Notes: generated from the sequence alone by a model not told the origin. DNA of 64,000 bases from Mortierella alpina (GCA_029449245.1 JANATF010000008.1:186001-250000); one strand, 5' to 3'. Counted from the first letter of the stretch, positions 33,442 through 45,395 are shown. Numbers and translations: made by a program.

Positions 33442-34784
33442 TAGTCATTAGAAAATAAACTAATAATGGTTCACGGCAAGAAGATCTTTTCTCTTTGTGA
33501 GTTGAAGCAGCATCCTGCGACCGTTACTGAGCACTAACATCGTGGCGTCCAATTACAAATTTGAGCATCATGAGTGTCCATGCTGAATGCGCGAGGTCCA
33601 TGACAATCTAGCCCGCTTCTCGGAATTGAGCACTGGCTCCCCTGCACAACCCATCCAACAGGTGAGTGTTTGCGCGCCAGCACTCCAGAACTTAGTCTCG
33701 CGGTATTGTGTCAAAGTTGAGGACATCGCAAGGGGCAAAAATCGTCTCATGTCTGCTTCAGCTCTCCTTTCACCCAAAAACGACGGCGCGCCCAATGAAC
33801 ATTGGGCACACCTCAAATGCTGCGGCTTGAGCGCCAAACCTATCGTTCTTCCATTAGGCTACCGCCTATCGTGACTCAACGAAGTGGTGTTCAGCAAAAG
33901 AGCTCCCAGGCCAAGTCCATGGATGTCCACGGGGTGCTGTACTGAATGTAGGTCGAGAGTGGCACAACCATCAACTACGATTCGGATGGCTGGGGGTATC
34001 ATCACCAAACGCGTCAATCACATCTGCAGCCCATGTAATGACCTTGGCGCCAGACATTGGTGGACCACTGTCTGCGCTATGCCCAGTGCGTGGTAGATCG
34101 CTCTCGCAGCCATTGTTATTTACAACGTTCACGATTCAATGTTGATCAGTGAGATCTAAAAGAGACGGGGAACTATTATAGACGCTTGGATCAAGTATAG
34201 AGGGACAAGATGCTGTTTTGAAGGAAAGCGAAGATGATCATTTCGCTTGAAGAAATGACACAGGAGCCACTTCCAGAAGAAACGACGATCTTAGATCAGA
34301 CCTTGAAAGGCAAAGAGTTGTTAGAGAAACTCAAGGGCCTTTCCTTAAAACGCTAGAGAACGTGCACTTCTCGACGCAGTTTGGTGATCAAGAGCAAGAC
34401 GTTACGGCCGTTCTGAAGCCCGTGCACGAAAAAGCACCTGTCCTTATGCGAAGTCGACAATGTAAGCAGAAAGCGAACACGCGAACAGGAGTGATATAGA
34501 ATGTAAAATGAACACTTCATAATGATTCATTGCTCGTCATGGCAGCCTTGCCTGGACAGACCAATGCTGGGCTGGTACGAAGAGGGATATGGGCACGAAG
34601 ACATCAAACGACAGAGAAGACGCGACCACGAACCACCTCTGATACCTCGACAGAGGTGGTTCTATCATTCAGGTCACTACTTCATGGGTCGACGGCAGTG
34701 AATTTTGATGAATGGTGTTGAACCATCCGCGTGAAAAAAGCGTTCAGAAGGAAATATCAGCTGGAAGCAGGCGTCTTTATTTCT
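33442..34784 (+). other. Intergenic with candidate exons of an unknown gene
   Basis: Two plus-strand pieces look spliced. 33587-33661 begins ATG CGC GAG, codes 25 residues (MREVHDNLARFSEL...) and ends at CAG followed by GTGAGT. 34546-34701 begins after CATGGCAG and codes PCLDRPMLGWYEEGYGHED...RQRWFYHSGHYFMGRRQ before TGA. Their phases are compatible, but the middle is unresolved, and the minus strand at 33960-34140 is also open. No family is recognised. A short frame MIISLEEMTQEPLPEE (about 34233) is also present. Decayed gene or lineage-specific gene are both possible. Confidence 0.3.
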
Positions 34785-36089
34785 TTAAGCGCGCTCCTTG
34801 CGGTCACCGCGGGGCTTGCGGGTCTCGACAACGGCCTGCTTGACCTCAATGGCGGTGACACCGGCCAACTCCTCGAAGTTCAAGGACTTGAGCAAGTTCT
34901 ATGAAAGTGCAATAGAGAAGTGAATTAGTTTCACGGAAACGAGAGCGTCAAATTGACAGCAGTGACGATGACTGGTTGGTTGAGTGCTTGGTTGGTTGAT
35001 TGAACATCCCGCGTTTGCTTCTTTTCACTTCCAAAGTCGATTGGCAACTGCTCCAAAGAGCACAGCTGGCAAAAGTCCATCATGTCGATATGCTGTTTTT
35101 GTCCCTTGATACAATGTAGGAAATCATCGAAAAAAACGCAAATCATCCTGCTTGAGATCCATGTATGGCAGATCATCATGCGTAAAAAAGCCGTACCTGG
35201 GTCTCAGTGTCAATCTCGATGGCAGAGGTATCCAAAGCAGAGACCTCGGGGATGTAGTTATCCTTGCGCTCACGCTCCTCCTCCTGGAGCTTGAAGGAGA
35301 TACCACGGACGGGGCCGCGCTGAATACGCTTCATCAAGTGGGTGGTGAAACCAGCAATCTTGTTGCGGAGACGCTTGGAGGGGATGATGGCAACCTCGGA
35401 AGCAATCTTCTTGTTGGTCTGGAAGTCCAGAGTCAAACGAGGGTAGTACTTCTCGATGAGAACCTTGGAGGCCCTCTTGACAGTCTTAGTTCTAAAGGTC
35501 GAAAGGAAGATTGCCAACAAGAGCAGAGCAATAAAAATAAAGCCATCAGCTCCTGTTCTCTGTTGATCCTTCAAGTCCAGAGTCCATATGAACGGCCTTC
35601 CTGATGCAAAAGTTACCTAACGCGACCCTATAGTTTTTTCAAGAGATTGAGGAAGAACAATTGAGATGTTAGTATACAGCTTATGTTCGACGTGTCTGCG
35701 GGGTATTGATCCATTCCTGCTCCAGGGCTGTGTTGCAGTTCACTGTGATCCAGTTCATCGTTAATGCTTCGTTGTTTCCTGCAAAGACTTCTCTCGCTCT
35801 TGCTGCAGAGACTCATTCTAGCCTGAACAACTGAATCGATGTGGCCGTTTGGTTGAAATGAGGCAGATCAATGTCCCAAAGGTAAAAAGTCCTGTTCTGA
35901 CTTCCGGCTCATAAAAAAACGATGCTCAGGTTCCTCTCGGTGGATGAGGTTGATCCCGAGATGTCTGCGATAGGCGGTGGTTCGGTATCGATGGCGGATC
36001 CTGATGGATGCATCGGTGTCCATGCTGCATCGACAGATACACGCCCATGTTGTCCTTGATCCAGTCGAGGCTGTCACATGACTAACCAT
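34785..36089 (-). CDS. RPS17: 40S ribosomal protein eS17
   Basis: Structural protein of the small ribosomal subunit. Exons on the minus strand: 36087-36089 (the ATG alone), 35619-35629 (11 nt), 35197-35491 and 34785-34898, giving 140 residues, the usual length. The product starts [21 protein letters not shown] and continues with [32 protein letters not shown] and PEVSALD, all near-universal in eS17. The last exon codes [20 protein letters not shown] and a basic tail. The 11-nt exon supplies GRV plus two bases and is fixed by frame. The ATG exon is the least certain: ATG followed at once by GTTAGT fits a common ribosomal-gene arrangement, but another start between 35630 and 36086 cannot be excluded. 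Confidence 0.9.
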
Positions 36090-36763
36090 TTTTTCGGATT
36101 TTTGAAATGAAAGAGGAGGAGCACACTGTTAGGCTGCTCGAAGGCCAATTTATGGCCCAGAAGACCCTTAACTGTAGTCGCCGGTCCTTTACAGAGCGCA
36201 ATCAACTGCCCCAAGGTCCATTGCTCGCCTAGAATTCGCCTGGTGCATGTCACAATAAAAGCTCCAGCGAGAGATATCATGAGCGAGAGCATTATCGTCC
36301 TCTTAGACCCCAAAGTAGCCCGCGGTTTACGCCAACTTCTTACAGCTGCTTCTTGTAGTCCTGAAGAGAACTCAATGTATTGTACAGCCGCACACAACAA
36401 CATAAAAATAGCAGTTTTTTGGCGCACGACTAGGCGAAAGTACAAATGGAGCAAAGGCATCCAACAGTCGGCGGCTCTTCTTTTCTGTTACGCCCTGTTC
36501 AATCCTGCCGTTACATTATGACCAAAAATCACCAGCTCCGTGCCGAATGGCTGCTAGAGCAGCAGCCTCTGACCGTCGGGCTGTCGTTGCGCCGTGGACA
36601 ACCCTATGCCACATTCTTATCGTCAGGGTGCAGGCAGGATGGCCTTCTCCTTCTTCCTCCTCTTCTTCCTCAGGCGTCAAGCGACCGAGCCAATGCGACA
36701 GCACAAATAAACTCACACCTCCAGTCCTTTGTATCAGTAACCACAAAAAAGACATCCTTCGCT

Positions 36764-37739
36764 ATGCAAACCAACCTTAGCTGTGATCCAGCAACTCCTC
36801 ATCCTCGAGAGTCCTCCATCACTTTAGCCTCTACCAACTCCTCAGGGCGATGGTCAGTACCTAGTACTCACCAAGGCCCGAACTCCAGCAGACGCCGTCT
36901 GTTTGGCTCGATGAATCCATCCAACAGCGACCTTCAACTTGTTGAGAACTATGATCCTCGACTGAGCCATCACACCTCAACTCTCGCACCTACGCCTCCA
37001 ACCTTGTCTCCTCGATCGAGCTATCCTCAGTCAACATCGATCGGGACAGTGGCGAAGCCCAGCTTTGTCTACAGAGATTCGACGTTGAGGATGATGAGCT
37101 CGTCACCACAAAGTCGGCGCTCAGTCTCTTCAACCACATCTCAACGAACACCACCTTCAGTGAAAGGAAAAAGGCACTTTTTTCCTCGCACGTTTCGATT
37201 CCGACCCAAGGGCGTTGAGCGTCCCCAGGTGACCAATTCGTACAAGCACAAGACGGCCATGTTCAGCAACGAGCGGACGATGCTCCATTGGATGCATACC
37301 ACTGTGAACTTGGGTAGCTTGTCGATGATGCTGCTCTCGTTTGGTTCCAACGCGTTCACGCCGTATATTGGTGTGGCGCTATTGATGGTCTGTTTGTCGA
37401 TGCTCATTTACTCGGTGACCACCTTTCAAGTACGAATGGAATGGCTCATCATGAGTCGAGACGATGTTGTGTACTACGATCGATGGACGCCTGTGATCTT
37501 GACTCTGGCATTGTTCGCCACCTATTCCCTCAATCTTGCGAGTATGAACACAACAAAAATACAACTCCCGCTCTTGAAGATCGTTTTTTTTTCTTGTAGC
37601 TGACTACAGTTTGATGGCTAACAAAAAAAAATGCGCTCTTGTCAATCTAGTTGCGCTCAAAGGCGACTTCAAGCCAAGTGAATATCCCAAGGGTCAACTC
37701 GGAGGCGCACTGATGGGTGGCGATGGTAGCTGGTCGTGA
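36764..37739 (+). CDS. DUF202 (VTC1-like) membrane protein with long disordered N-terminus
   Basis: Two exons (36764-37541, 37651-37739) give 288 residues. The C-terminal third carries the DUF202 fold of the vacuolar transporter chaperone: KTAMFSNERTMLHWMHTTVNLG, then three hydrophobic spans (about 170-190, 195-217, 238-257) and a short tail with PSEYPKGQLGG. Residues 1-150 are Ser/Thr/Pro-rich without structure. Yeast Vtc1 is only 129 residues, so this is an extended relative. It probably assembles with a VTC polymerase such as the one coded at 51.1-54.5 kb, in vacuolar or acidocalcisome membranes. An in-frame upstream ATG (near 36446) exists, but that extension looks like leader sequence. 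Confidence 0.75.
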
Positions 37740-37766
37740 TCATCTAGGGTCCAAGTACTCCCCCCT

Positions 37767-37780
37767 TTATAAATATATAA
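37767..37780 (+). promoter_or_regulatory. TATA box of HDHD2-like gene
   Basis: TTTATAAATATATA lies 240 bases before the ATG at 38013, just 30 bases after the stop of the VTC1-like gene. Confidence 0.5.
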
Positions 37781-38012
37781 CGCTCGTTACTTCAGCCGAG
37801 ATTAAGAGACAAAGACCAAGCCAGCTGCTACGAACCCAGAGGGCTTCATGTGAAAACATTATGCTCCGCCATCTCGCTCCTTACGCGCGAAAGCGCGAAG
37901 TGACTGCTGTTCGCGTTCCATACTAAGTCGCGCGGCCCGTTGGACCATCCAGACCATTAATTCTTTTCACCCAGAACTTCCTTTGCCCATCACACAAAGA
38001 TCCATTTTCAAC

Positions 38013-39400
38013 ATGCAAACGATTCGCGGCGTGCTCATCGACGTTTCGGGAACTGTCCATGTCGGCGACAAAGTGATCGCAGGTGCCATCCAGGCACTGG
38101 ATCGTCTGCGCGCTAGCGGGATTCCAGTAAGACTTGGTCAAGGTGCAGCTGCTACACACACATGACATAAACAGACACTGGGATAGTTAAACCTGTGCAT
38201 CGCTGCGTGTTTCCATTTCTTCCACCGTCATAGTTTCGCTTCTGTACCAACACAACACAGTCCTCAGGAGAGACGCTTGCCCGCAGCCTCAGGAGTTTGG
38301 GATTCAATGTGAAGCGAGAAGAGGTCAGGAAAGAAAACCCCCCCAAAAACTCTCCAAGAAAAACCCTGCAACCATCGCACAAAACTGATGATGCTTCGCG
38401 TCTGCGAATGACCATTTTCTTCTATACCACCTTAGATCTTCACATCACTCTCTGCATGTAGACAACTTGTTCAATCCCGCGGCTTAAGGTGAGAGTGCAG
38501 TGCTTAAAGAGCGATCCTATATTTTTTTCTTACCGTAGGATATCAGGGTCCGAGTGAGCTGAAATCAAGTTGCTTATAGGCCGTTGCTGATGTTTGAACC
38601 CGACGCTCTACAGGAATTTGAAGGCATCCCACAATCGGAGCCTCATGATTCGGTCGTTATAGGACTCTCGCCGTCCAGTTTCCATTATGACATGGTAAAG
38701 CATGATGGCACTCTCCAGAGTCCTTGAATCATTGACCCCTTCCCGCTATCATGTGCCGCGACAAGTTGCAGAGTACTGTAAACTTGACGCTCATGCCTAC
38801 GTGTATTGTAGATGAACAAGGCCTTCAGGATCCTCGTCCAGTCAAAGGACAAGCCCTCAGCTCCACCCGCAACATTGATCGCAGTACACAAAGCCAAGTA
38901 CTTTGCAGATAAGGATCAACGCAACCTCTCCATGGGACCTGGTGGATTCGTGGAAGCCTTGGAGTATGCCTCTGGCATCAAGGCTCATGTGGTTGGCAAG
39001 GTAACGTATTATCCGTTGGTTGTGAGGCTCGGCCAAATTGCTCGAGCGTATGACAGACCCTTCAAACTGAACGCGTGCCGACGCGACTATCTTCAATGGA
39101 CTCCCCCCCCTCCTCCCGAAAAAAAAATAGCCTCAGAGAGCCTTCTTTGAATTGGCCATCCAAAACATGGGCCTCAAGGTCCCCTCACCATCGACCACCG
39201 AAAAATCCGGCATTGTGATGATTGGGGATGACGTGGAGCAAGATCTTGGTGGTGGTGCTGCAGAGCTGGGTTTAATCCGATATCTCGTCCAGACAGGCAA
39301 GTACCGCGCCAAGGACGAAGAGCGGGACACATTTGGAGGTCTGGATGGATCCTTTGCAGATTTCGCAGCAGCAGTCGATCACATCTTGTCCAGGCAATAG
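38013..39400 (+). CDS. HDHD2: HAD-superfamily hydrolase, HDHD2/LHPP type
   Basis: HAD phosphatase with a C2 cap, closest to HDHD2 and LHPP. Six exons (38013-38126, 38234-38323, 38436-38488, 38580-38694, 38812-39000, 39131-39400) give 276 residues. Motif I is VLIDVSGT (nucleophile D10, with Ser rather than Asp at +2). Motif II is FCTNTTQSS. IFTSLSACRQLV, SPSSFHYDMMNKAFRIL and NLSMGPGGFVEALEY follow the family. The motif III lysine is in VVGKP; motif IV is MIGDDVEQDLGGG. The end DHILSRQ matches HDHD2. The substitution at +2 is, as I recall, normal in this family, and LHPP members act on phosphohistidine, phospholysine or pyrophosphate. The true substrate is open. Confidence 0.88.
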
Positions 39401-39500
39401 AATCTTGCTTTCCAACAAACAAATCCGTCCGTCCGGGGGGTTCGTTTTTTAATAACCGTTATTGTGTGTGTGTGTTGTATATACAGATTAACAATGCTTT

Positions 39501-41288
39501 TTAGTTCTTGACTGAGAGGGCAGCGACACCGGGGAGGTTCTTACCCTCCAAAAGCTCCAAGGAAGCTCCGCCTCCAGTCGAAACGTGCGAGATCTTGCTC
39601 TCCTGGCCCCACTTGGCAACAGCAGTGGCAGTGTCACCACCTCCAACAATGGAGACAGCACCCTATCAAGTATTATAAACATTACGTGTAATCATATTAG
39701 AACGAAGCGGTAGAATCGATTTGCAAGTTTCCCGGTACAGCTGGTGGCTCGGATCGTTCTTGCTTACGTTGGCAGTAGCTTCGACGACGGCGTCCAAAGC
39801 GGCCTTGGTTCCATTGGCAAAAGCATCATACTCAAAGACACCGGCGGGTCCGTTCCAGAGAATGGTCTTGGCGCTCAAGATGACCTCCTTGAAGATCTTG
39901 TTGGACTTCTCACCGCAGTCAAGTCCCAACCAGCCATCGGGGATACCTGTCTCATCAGTAGCATATCCAGTCTTGGCGGAGGCCGAGAAGCTGTCAGCGG
40001 TGATGTAGTCAACGGGCAGGTAGAGCTTGACGTTCTTGGCCTTGGCGCTCTCAACGAGCTTGCCGACAATCTCAGCACCGTCCTTGTCAAAGAGAGAGCC
40101 GCCAATCTAAGGGTGTGCGATCGAGTGAGTGCAAGATAACACGTTTGTTGGGTGGTTAGATAACGCTCTGCTGATCCAAAAAAGATAAAATTTTTGCTGG
40201 AGGTTTGATCTTCAATGACCAAATAGATCACTTAGCACATACCTTGACGTTCTCAAGGGTCTTCTTGAAGGTGAAGGCCATGCCTCCTCCAATGATCATG
40301 GCATCGACCTTGTCCAGCAAGTTCTCAATCAGCTGAATCTTGTCCGAGACCTTGGCGCCTCCGAGAATGGCCAGGAAGGGCTTTTTGGGCTCCTCAAGGA
40401 CCTGAGCAAAGAACTGAAGCTCCTTCTTCATCAAAAGACCGGCGGCGCGGACGGGGAGATCAATACCGACGACGGACGAGTGGGCACGGTGAGCAGTTCC
40501 AAAGGCATCGTTCACGTAAACATCGCCAAGCTTGGAAAGAGAGGCGCGGAACTTTTGGACATCAGCCTCGCTGGCCTTGGTGACATTGCCCTCCTTGTCC
40601 TTGACCTTGCCCTCCTCCTCAATGTGGAAGCGCAAGTTCTCGAGCAAGATCACCTTGCCATCCTTGGCAGAAGCGCAGGCGGCCTCGACCTTCTCGCCGA
40701 CGCAGTCCTCCAGGAACTCGACATCCTTGTGAAGAAGAGTCGAGAGCTCCTTGGCGACGGGGGCCAAGCTGTACTTGTCAACCTTCTTGCCATCAGGGCG
40801 ACCGAGATGGCTCATCAAAACAACCGAGGCAGCACCTTATGCATCGAGCATGAAAGAAAAGCAGGGTGGCATTGCAAACAGAAGGCAGGTGTTTAGTGGA
40901 GGGTAACAGAACGCTTCATCGGATTAAATCGTGTGAACATTATTTCTCGATCATATGTCAGAGCTTGCGAGCTTGCTGGAGGGTGACGACCCGAATAAAC
41001 GCGGTCAATGAGCCTTACCGTTGTCCAAGGCGTACTTGATGCTGGGAACGGCAGCAACAATGCGAGCATTGTTCGAGATCTTGCCATCAGCGAAGGGGAC
41101 GTTGAAGTCGACGCTATCAGGATAAAACCAAACGGTCATCTAGCGGTCAGCGCCTTTTCTTTCGTGTCGCGTCGAAGGTGCAGCAGAATTCGGAGAGAGC
41201 ACGATGAGGAGACCTACCGCATCAGAACTCGCTTGCCATGGAAGTCAACCTGGTTCATGACGAGCTTCTCGGAAAGTTTGTTGGACAT
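39501..41288 (-). CDS. PGK1: Phosphoglycerate kinase
   Basis: Glycolytic and gluconeogenic enzyme that interconverts 1,3-bisphosphoglycerate plus ADP with 3-phosphoglycerate plus ATP. Five minus-strand exons (41218-41288, 41019-41113, 40243-40835, 39768-40106, 39501-39662) give 419 residues, the normal size. Visible landmarks are LMRVDFNVPF, the substrate loop with [64 protein letters not shown] and the C-terminal GGGDTA loop. Codon use is highly biased to C- and G-ending codons, typical of a strongly expressed gene. A GT microsatellite lies just past the stop (about 39466-39478). Confidence 0.97.
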
Positions 41289-41474
41289 GATGTGGCGAGT
41301 GATTTGAGTAAGTCGCTGAATGGTGGAAATGCGGAAGAGAAAGAGAAAGAGGGTTTGATGGAGAAAAAGAGGTTGGGGGAAGCTTCTTTAAAAAAAACGG
41401 CTGTGACGTCGATGGTACACTCCCGGCATTTGGAGACATACAAAACAGTTTATCTATTGATCATGGTAAAGATA

Positions 41475-43520
41475 CTAATAGCGAGCGCTGGATCCTGTAG
41501 CGGTAGCCGACGGTGCTAGGTTCGCTGTCTCGGAGTTGGTGGTTGCGTTCTGATTCCAGGAGAGATAGGTGTGATCGCCCAACCGCCTGGGCTTGTACAG
41601 ATGGCGAGCGGTGAACAAAAGTCCCAAGACAACGCAAAGGACGCCCACAACGACATAGGCGATTCCGAGGAAGGGGTTGCGCCCACCCATAACAGACACA
41701 GTCGAGATGACGAGCGACTTGGTTCCTCCATACGAGGTAACATTGTAGTCTATTGCAATAGATATACGTTAATTAAGCGCTTATCAAACAAACACGCCCG
41801 TATGTGGTAACCCTGCGGGGTACGTACTCATATCAATGTCCATAGTGTAGGTTCCGGCTTCCAGATCGTCCTGCTCATTCTTTGAGTAGAGCTTGCGGAA
41901 GTTGGGTAGACCAGCCGTGCGCATCCAGACCTGGAAGTGTTCGTCCTTGCTGGGATCAATTGGCGGCGAGCTGGCAGAATAGCCATTGGGAAAATTGCCC
42001 CAGTTGGGTGGAGGTCGGACCTGGCTGAGATCAGTGTAGGTAGTAGGGCCATACTTTCTAGCATCACTCGGCCATGCAATACCCGAGGAGGAAAGAATGT
42101 ACGACTTGTTGTTGTTGGTCGTGCCATCGAAGGGATTCAAGAACAAAGAAAGAGTATCTACGGGGTTCAGAGAAGAAAGACATTGCATGAGAACCATCCG
42201 TTGCGTAAAAAAAAGGGAGCTCTCTTGCGATTGCACAGCTGTCAACTACGCTACCGTTGAAAATCGAGTTCGCAATCAGTCCGCAGGGGTAGATGGGGAG
42301 CAGAGCCCCATTTGGACCCTCCTGCGCTCCCAATGGGTCGCAGGCACTGGCTTTGAGCTGATCTCCTGTGCGAGCCACTCCTGACAGCTGCTTGGAATCC
42401 AGGCTCTTGACATAGCGACGGTGGTTTTGATAAAAGTTGGTGAGACGATAGTACACAAAGACCGGCTTCTTCATTTTCACAGGCAGGTTGAACTTGATGG
42501 TGCATCGTTTCGTCTGCCAGGTGGTGTTGGTTCCTGGTCCTGTTGCGATCGTCTGGATCGATTTGTACTCTGGGGGTTCGCCATCGCCAGCTGAGCCAGG
42601 GTAGTTGACGGAGAACGAGTCCTGTGGGACTGGCATGAAGGTTGCACCTGCAGTATCGCATTTTGTGTAGTCAATCACCACCTCGGCAACCTAGGGGAGG
42701 GCGCATGAAGATGGTATATTTGGACGTTGGATTGTGAGCCATGACACGTTTCATTTGCGCAGATACAAAAGAGAACAGCCCTTCCTGTGTCCCGCCGACG
42801 CTGGCTGTTGCGGCTTGACTACTGCTCATTTTTCCTGATTTCTGCTTCTTTTCTTCGGGCTGTGATTTCCAGAGCACTCGCCATCCGCGCGTTACTGTCA
42901 GCAGCCATGATATCAACCTGGAATTGCAGCAAAAAGACTGAAAGCCTGATGAAGTCTCCTGACAGGGACAGCATGACAGTATCCCTAGTCGAACGTGCAC
43001 AATCCTGCTGCTTTTTCTTTTTTGACCATCTGCAACAGCAGAACAGGGGGTTGGTTCATGGGGGAGAAGTGCGTTATTGATGGCTTACAGTATCACTGGC
43101 CCAGAGAAGCAGACCTCCTATGGGCGCAAACAAGATGCCAATGAGGATGAACGTGGGCAGTACGGTCTTGGGCGTGAGAATAGGCTGCCAAGCCTTCAGA
43201 CGCTGCTGCTTGAATGCCGTGTCTAATAGAGAGGGTTGACGTTAATTTAGAGCGAGATGCTATTCGGCCATGAAGTGTATGCTCAAGAGAACCAAGAGCT
43301 TTCTGAAGCAAACGTTGCACTGGACATGTTTTCAGTGAAGGGCTGAGCAACCATGCAATTAGACTCTACGCGCCCTTTCGGCAACAGGTCGTGGAGGGGG
43401 CTGTAGGCTGCAGTGTCGGAATCTGAAAGGCTCGAATCGACGCTGGCCGCATGTTTGAACGGGACGCAATGAAGTAAAAGACCTACTGGCAGGCTTCCTG
43501 CTTTTTGCCTCTGTCGACAT
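41475..43520 (-). CDS. CDC50: CDC50/LEM3-family flippase subunit
   Basis: Non-catalytic beta subunit of P4-ATPase phospholipid flippases, needed for their exit from the ER and activity. Five minus-strand exons (43487-43520, 43089-43222, 42255-42690, 41828-42157, 41475-41749) give 402 residues. It starts with a short cytosolic segment including [18 protein letters not shown], then the first span [20 protein letters not shown]. The large exoplasmic domain has paired cysteines ([21 protein letters not shown]), the [20 protein letters not shown] signature and the Asn sites NTTW and NVTS. The second span is about [20 protein letters not shown], with a short tail containing [11 protein letters not shown]. 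Confidence 0.95.
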
Positions 43521-43584
43521 TGTGTGTGGTGTTGCGGTGTAGGTGGTTCAGAGACAAGGAAAGTCGGACAGGAGAAATGGAGGA

Positions 43585-43599
43585 GGGGGGGGGGGGGGG
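43585..43599 (+). repeat. Poly-G run of 15
   Basis: A homopolymer in the 5' flank of the CDC50 gene, within a G/A-rich tract (43560-43770). Confidence 0.9.
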
Positions 43600-44000
43600 T
43601 AGCGAGGCTGGCAGATGGATCGGTGCTGTTGCAGCTGATGAAGGAACAGGCGATGGTCGGCTAGTGGAGCGGGTTGAGGGTCGTGGCAGGGAAGAGAGAG
43701 AGCAGGCGGATGAACAGCCACGACAGAGTGGAAAATGGGACAAAAGGGGCTCGCTGGGTCAGAAGGGATATGTTAAAAAAAAGAGGACCGTGGCTTGGCA
43801 CCTTCCGCCGGAGACAGTTCAGCCGTAGTTCCCGGGCAGACCGTGCACGCAGCCTACAGAGTCTAGCTACACTGACGCGTCGTTCCTTGTAAAGTCATAG
43901 CAATAATAATGCTTTAATAATGATATGTATCGAGCGTGAGGGCAGGTGTGGTATAGAATAAAAACGAGGTATACATGGTGAAGGGTCTCGCGACCTATTT

Positions 44001-45395
44001 TTACACTTTTGCGTCGAGCGGGATCTCTTCCATGCCGTACTCTTGCTTGCCGCCGTCAGCCTGGCCCTGGTTGCTGCGTGAACGAGCCTCGGACTCCATG
44101 CGCAGATACGGGCTCTTGTAAAGATAGACAGGGAACGTGGCAAGGAGGCACCACACTGCAATAAAGATCAAAGGAGGGCTGATGCCAGTCTCCGCCGCCT
44201 TCTTGTCGTTTTGAAGTGCTCCCAAGACCAGCAGGAAGATCACTGCAAAGAATTGGCCAGAGCCCCACAGCAGCGAGGTGGACGAGGCAGGCGTGACAGG
44301 GTACGTGCACTCGACGCCGAGCTCCAGTACCACGGGCAGGAGCGCAAAAGAGGAGAGGCCAAGAAGAGCCGAGACGACAATGATGCCAATGAAAAAGTCG
44401 GCGCGGACAACAAAGACAAAAACAATGTAGAACAGGGTCGCCAGGGGCACCATGGCCTTGAGCAGCGTCTTGAACTGCTTGTTGCGATCAATAATGGGGC
44501 CAGAGATACCAGCGCCAACGAGACCAGCGACAATCATGGCGGCACCAAAATAACCACCCTCTTCCGTGGAATAGCCGAATGGGGACGTGAACTGAGAAAT
44601 GAGCGACGAGAAGGCATTGAAAAAGCCAACAAAGGTGCCAAACAGGAACATGAGGATGAGGAACTGCTTGTTGGAGCCAACCTTCTTGAGACTGACCCAG
44701 AAAGGCTCCTCGGCTGTCTCCTCGAGGGCCTCGGCAGCCGAAGGAGAGGGAGGCGTAGGTGGGCGCTCCTTCATGAAGAGGACAGGGATGGCAGCCACGA
44801 CTGAGAGGATGGCGCAGACGAGCACAGAGTTGACCATCGAGTCCTTGTCCGTAGTGATGACAGGGATGATGAGCTGAGCTAACGCAGCTGCGAACGCATT
44901 CGAAACCGACCCGATCATAGTGGCAGTCGTGCGGCCGTTTTCAGAGAACCAAACGGCGGCATATTTGGGTGGAACGTTGAGAAAGAATGGTTGTGCGGAA
45001 GCAGCAACGACTTGCCCGACCAGAGTCAACGCGAGGCGGCCGCCAGAGTTGGATGGGGTCGATTCGATGAAGTGGGCAAAGTACCGAAGGAAAGCGCCGA
45101 CCACTTGGATAGCGGCACCGAACAGCAGACTCTTCTTGATGCCTTTCTTCTCAAACATCCAGCCAGAGACAGGACCCATGATCAAATAGGCGACAAAGTA
45201 CAGGATCGAGGTAACATTGACGACGGTGCTGTTACAGTTGAGGTAGCCTTGAGCGGCATCTGCCACAGAGGAGTATGTCAGCCAGACAAAGCCGGTGGAA
45301 ATGTTCAGGAGCACGATAGCAAAGAGGCCTATATACCGAGACTTGTAGGTAGTGTAGGTGGTGCCCTGGTGGACTAGAGCGGTTGAGTCTGCCAT
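44001..45395 (-). CDS. MFS transporter, SLC49/FLVCR-like
   Basis: Major facilitator with about twelve membrane spans and no introns, 464 residues. The first span starts YIGLFAIVLLNISTGFVWLTY. The MFS loop 2-3 motif appears as GWMFEKKGIKKSLLFG. The stretch QPFFLNVPPKYAAVWFSENGR followed by TATMIGSVSNAFAAAL resembles the SLC49 family (FLVCR1/2, DIRC2). A Pro/Ser/Glu-rich central loop (ERPPTPPSPSAAEALEE) divides the halves. The second half has SQFTSPFGYSTEEGGYFG and PIIDRNKQFK. Human relatives move choline, heme or pyridoxine; the substrate here is unknown. The ATG at 45395 gives the natural N-terminus; the upstream frame lacks an ATG. Confidence 0.82.
   Translation of the reverse strand: MADSTALVHQGTTYTTYKSRYIGLFAIVLLNISTGFVWLTYSSVADAAQGYLNCNSTVVNVTSILYFVAYLIMGPVSGWMFEKKGIKKSLLFGAAIQVVGAFLRYFAHFIESTPSNSGGRLALTLVGQVVAASAQPFFLNVPPKYAAVWFSENGRTTATMIGSVSNAFAAALAQLIIPVITTDKDSMVNSVLVCAILSVVAAIPVLFMKERPPTPPSPSAAEALEETAEEPFWVSLKKVGSNKQFLILMFLFGTFVGFFNAFSSLISQFTSPFGYSTEEGGYFGAAMIVAGLVGAGISGPIIDRNKQFKTLLKAMVPLATLFYIVFVFVVRADFFIGIIVVSALLGLSSFALLPVVLELGVECTYPVTPASSTSLLWGSGQFFAVIFLLVLGALQNDKKAAETGISPPLIFIAVWCLLATFPVYLYKSPYLRMESEARSRSNQGQADGGKQEYGMEEIPLDAKV

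Noticed and set aside
36446-36763. Upstream in-frame start for the VTC1-like gene
   Set aside because: The extra residues look like translated leader, with no conserved pattern; the ATG at 36764 is preferred but not proven.
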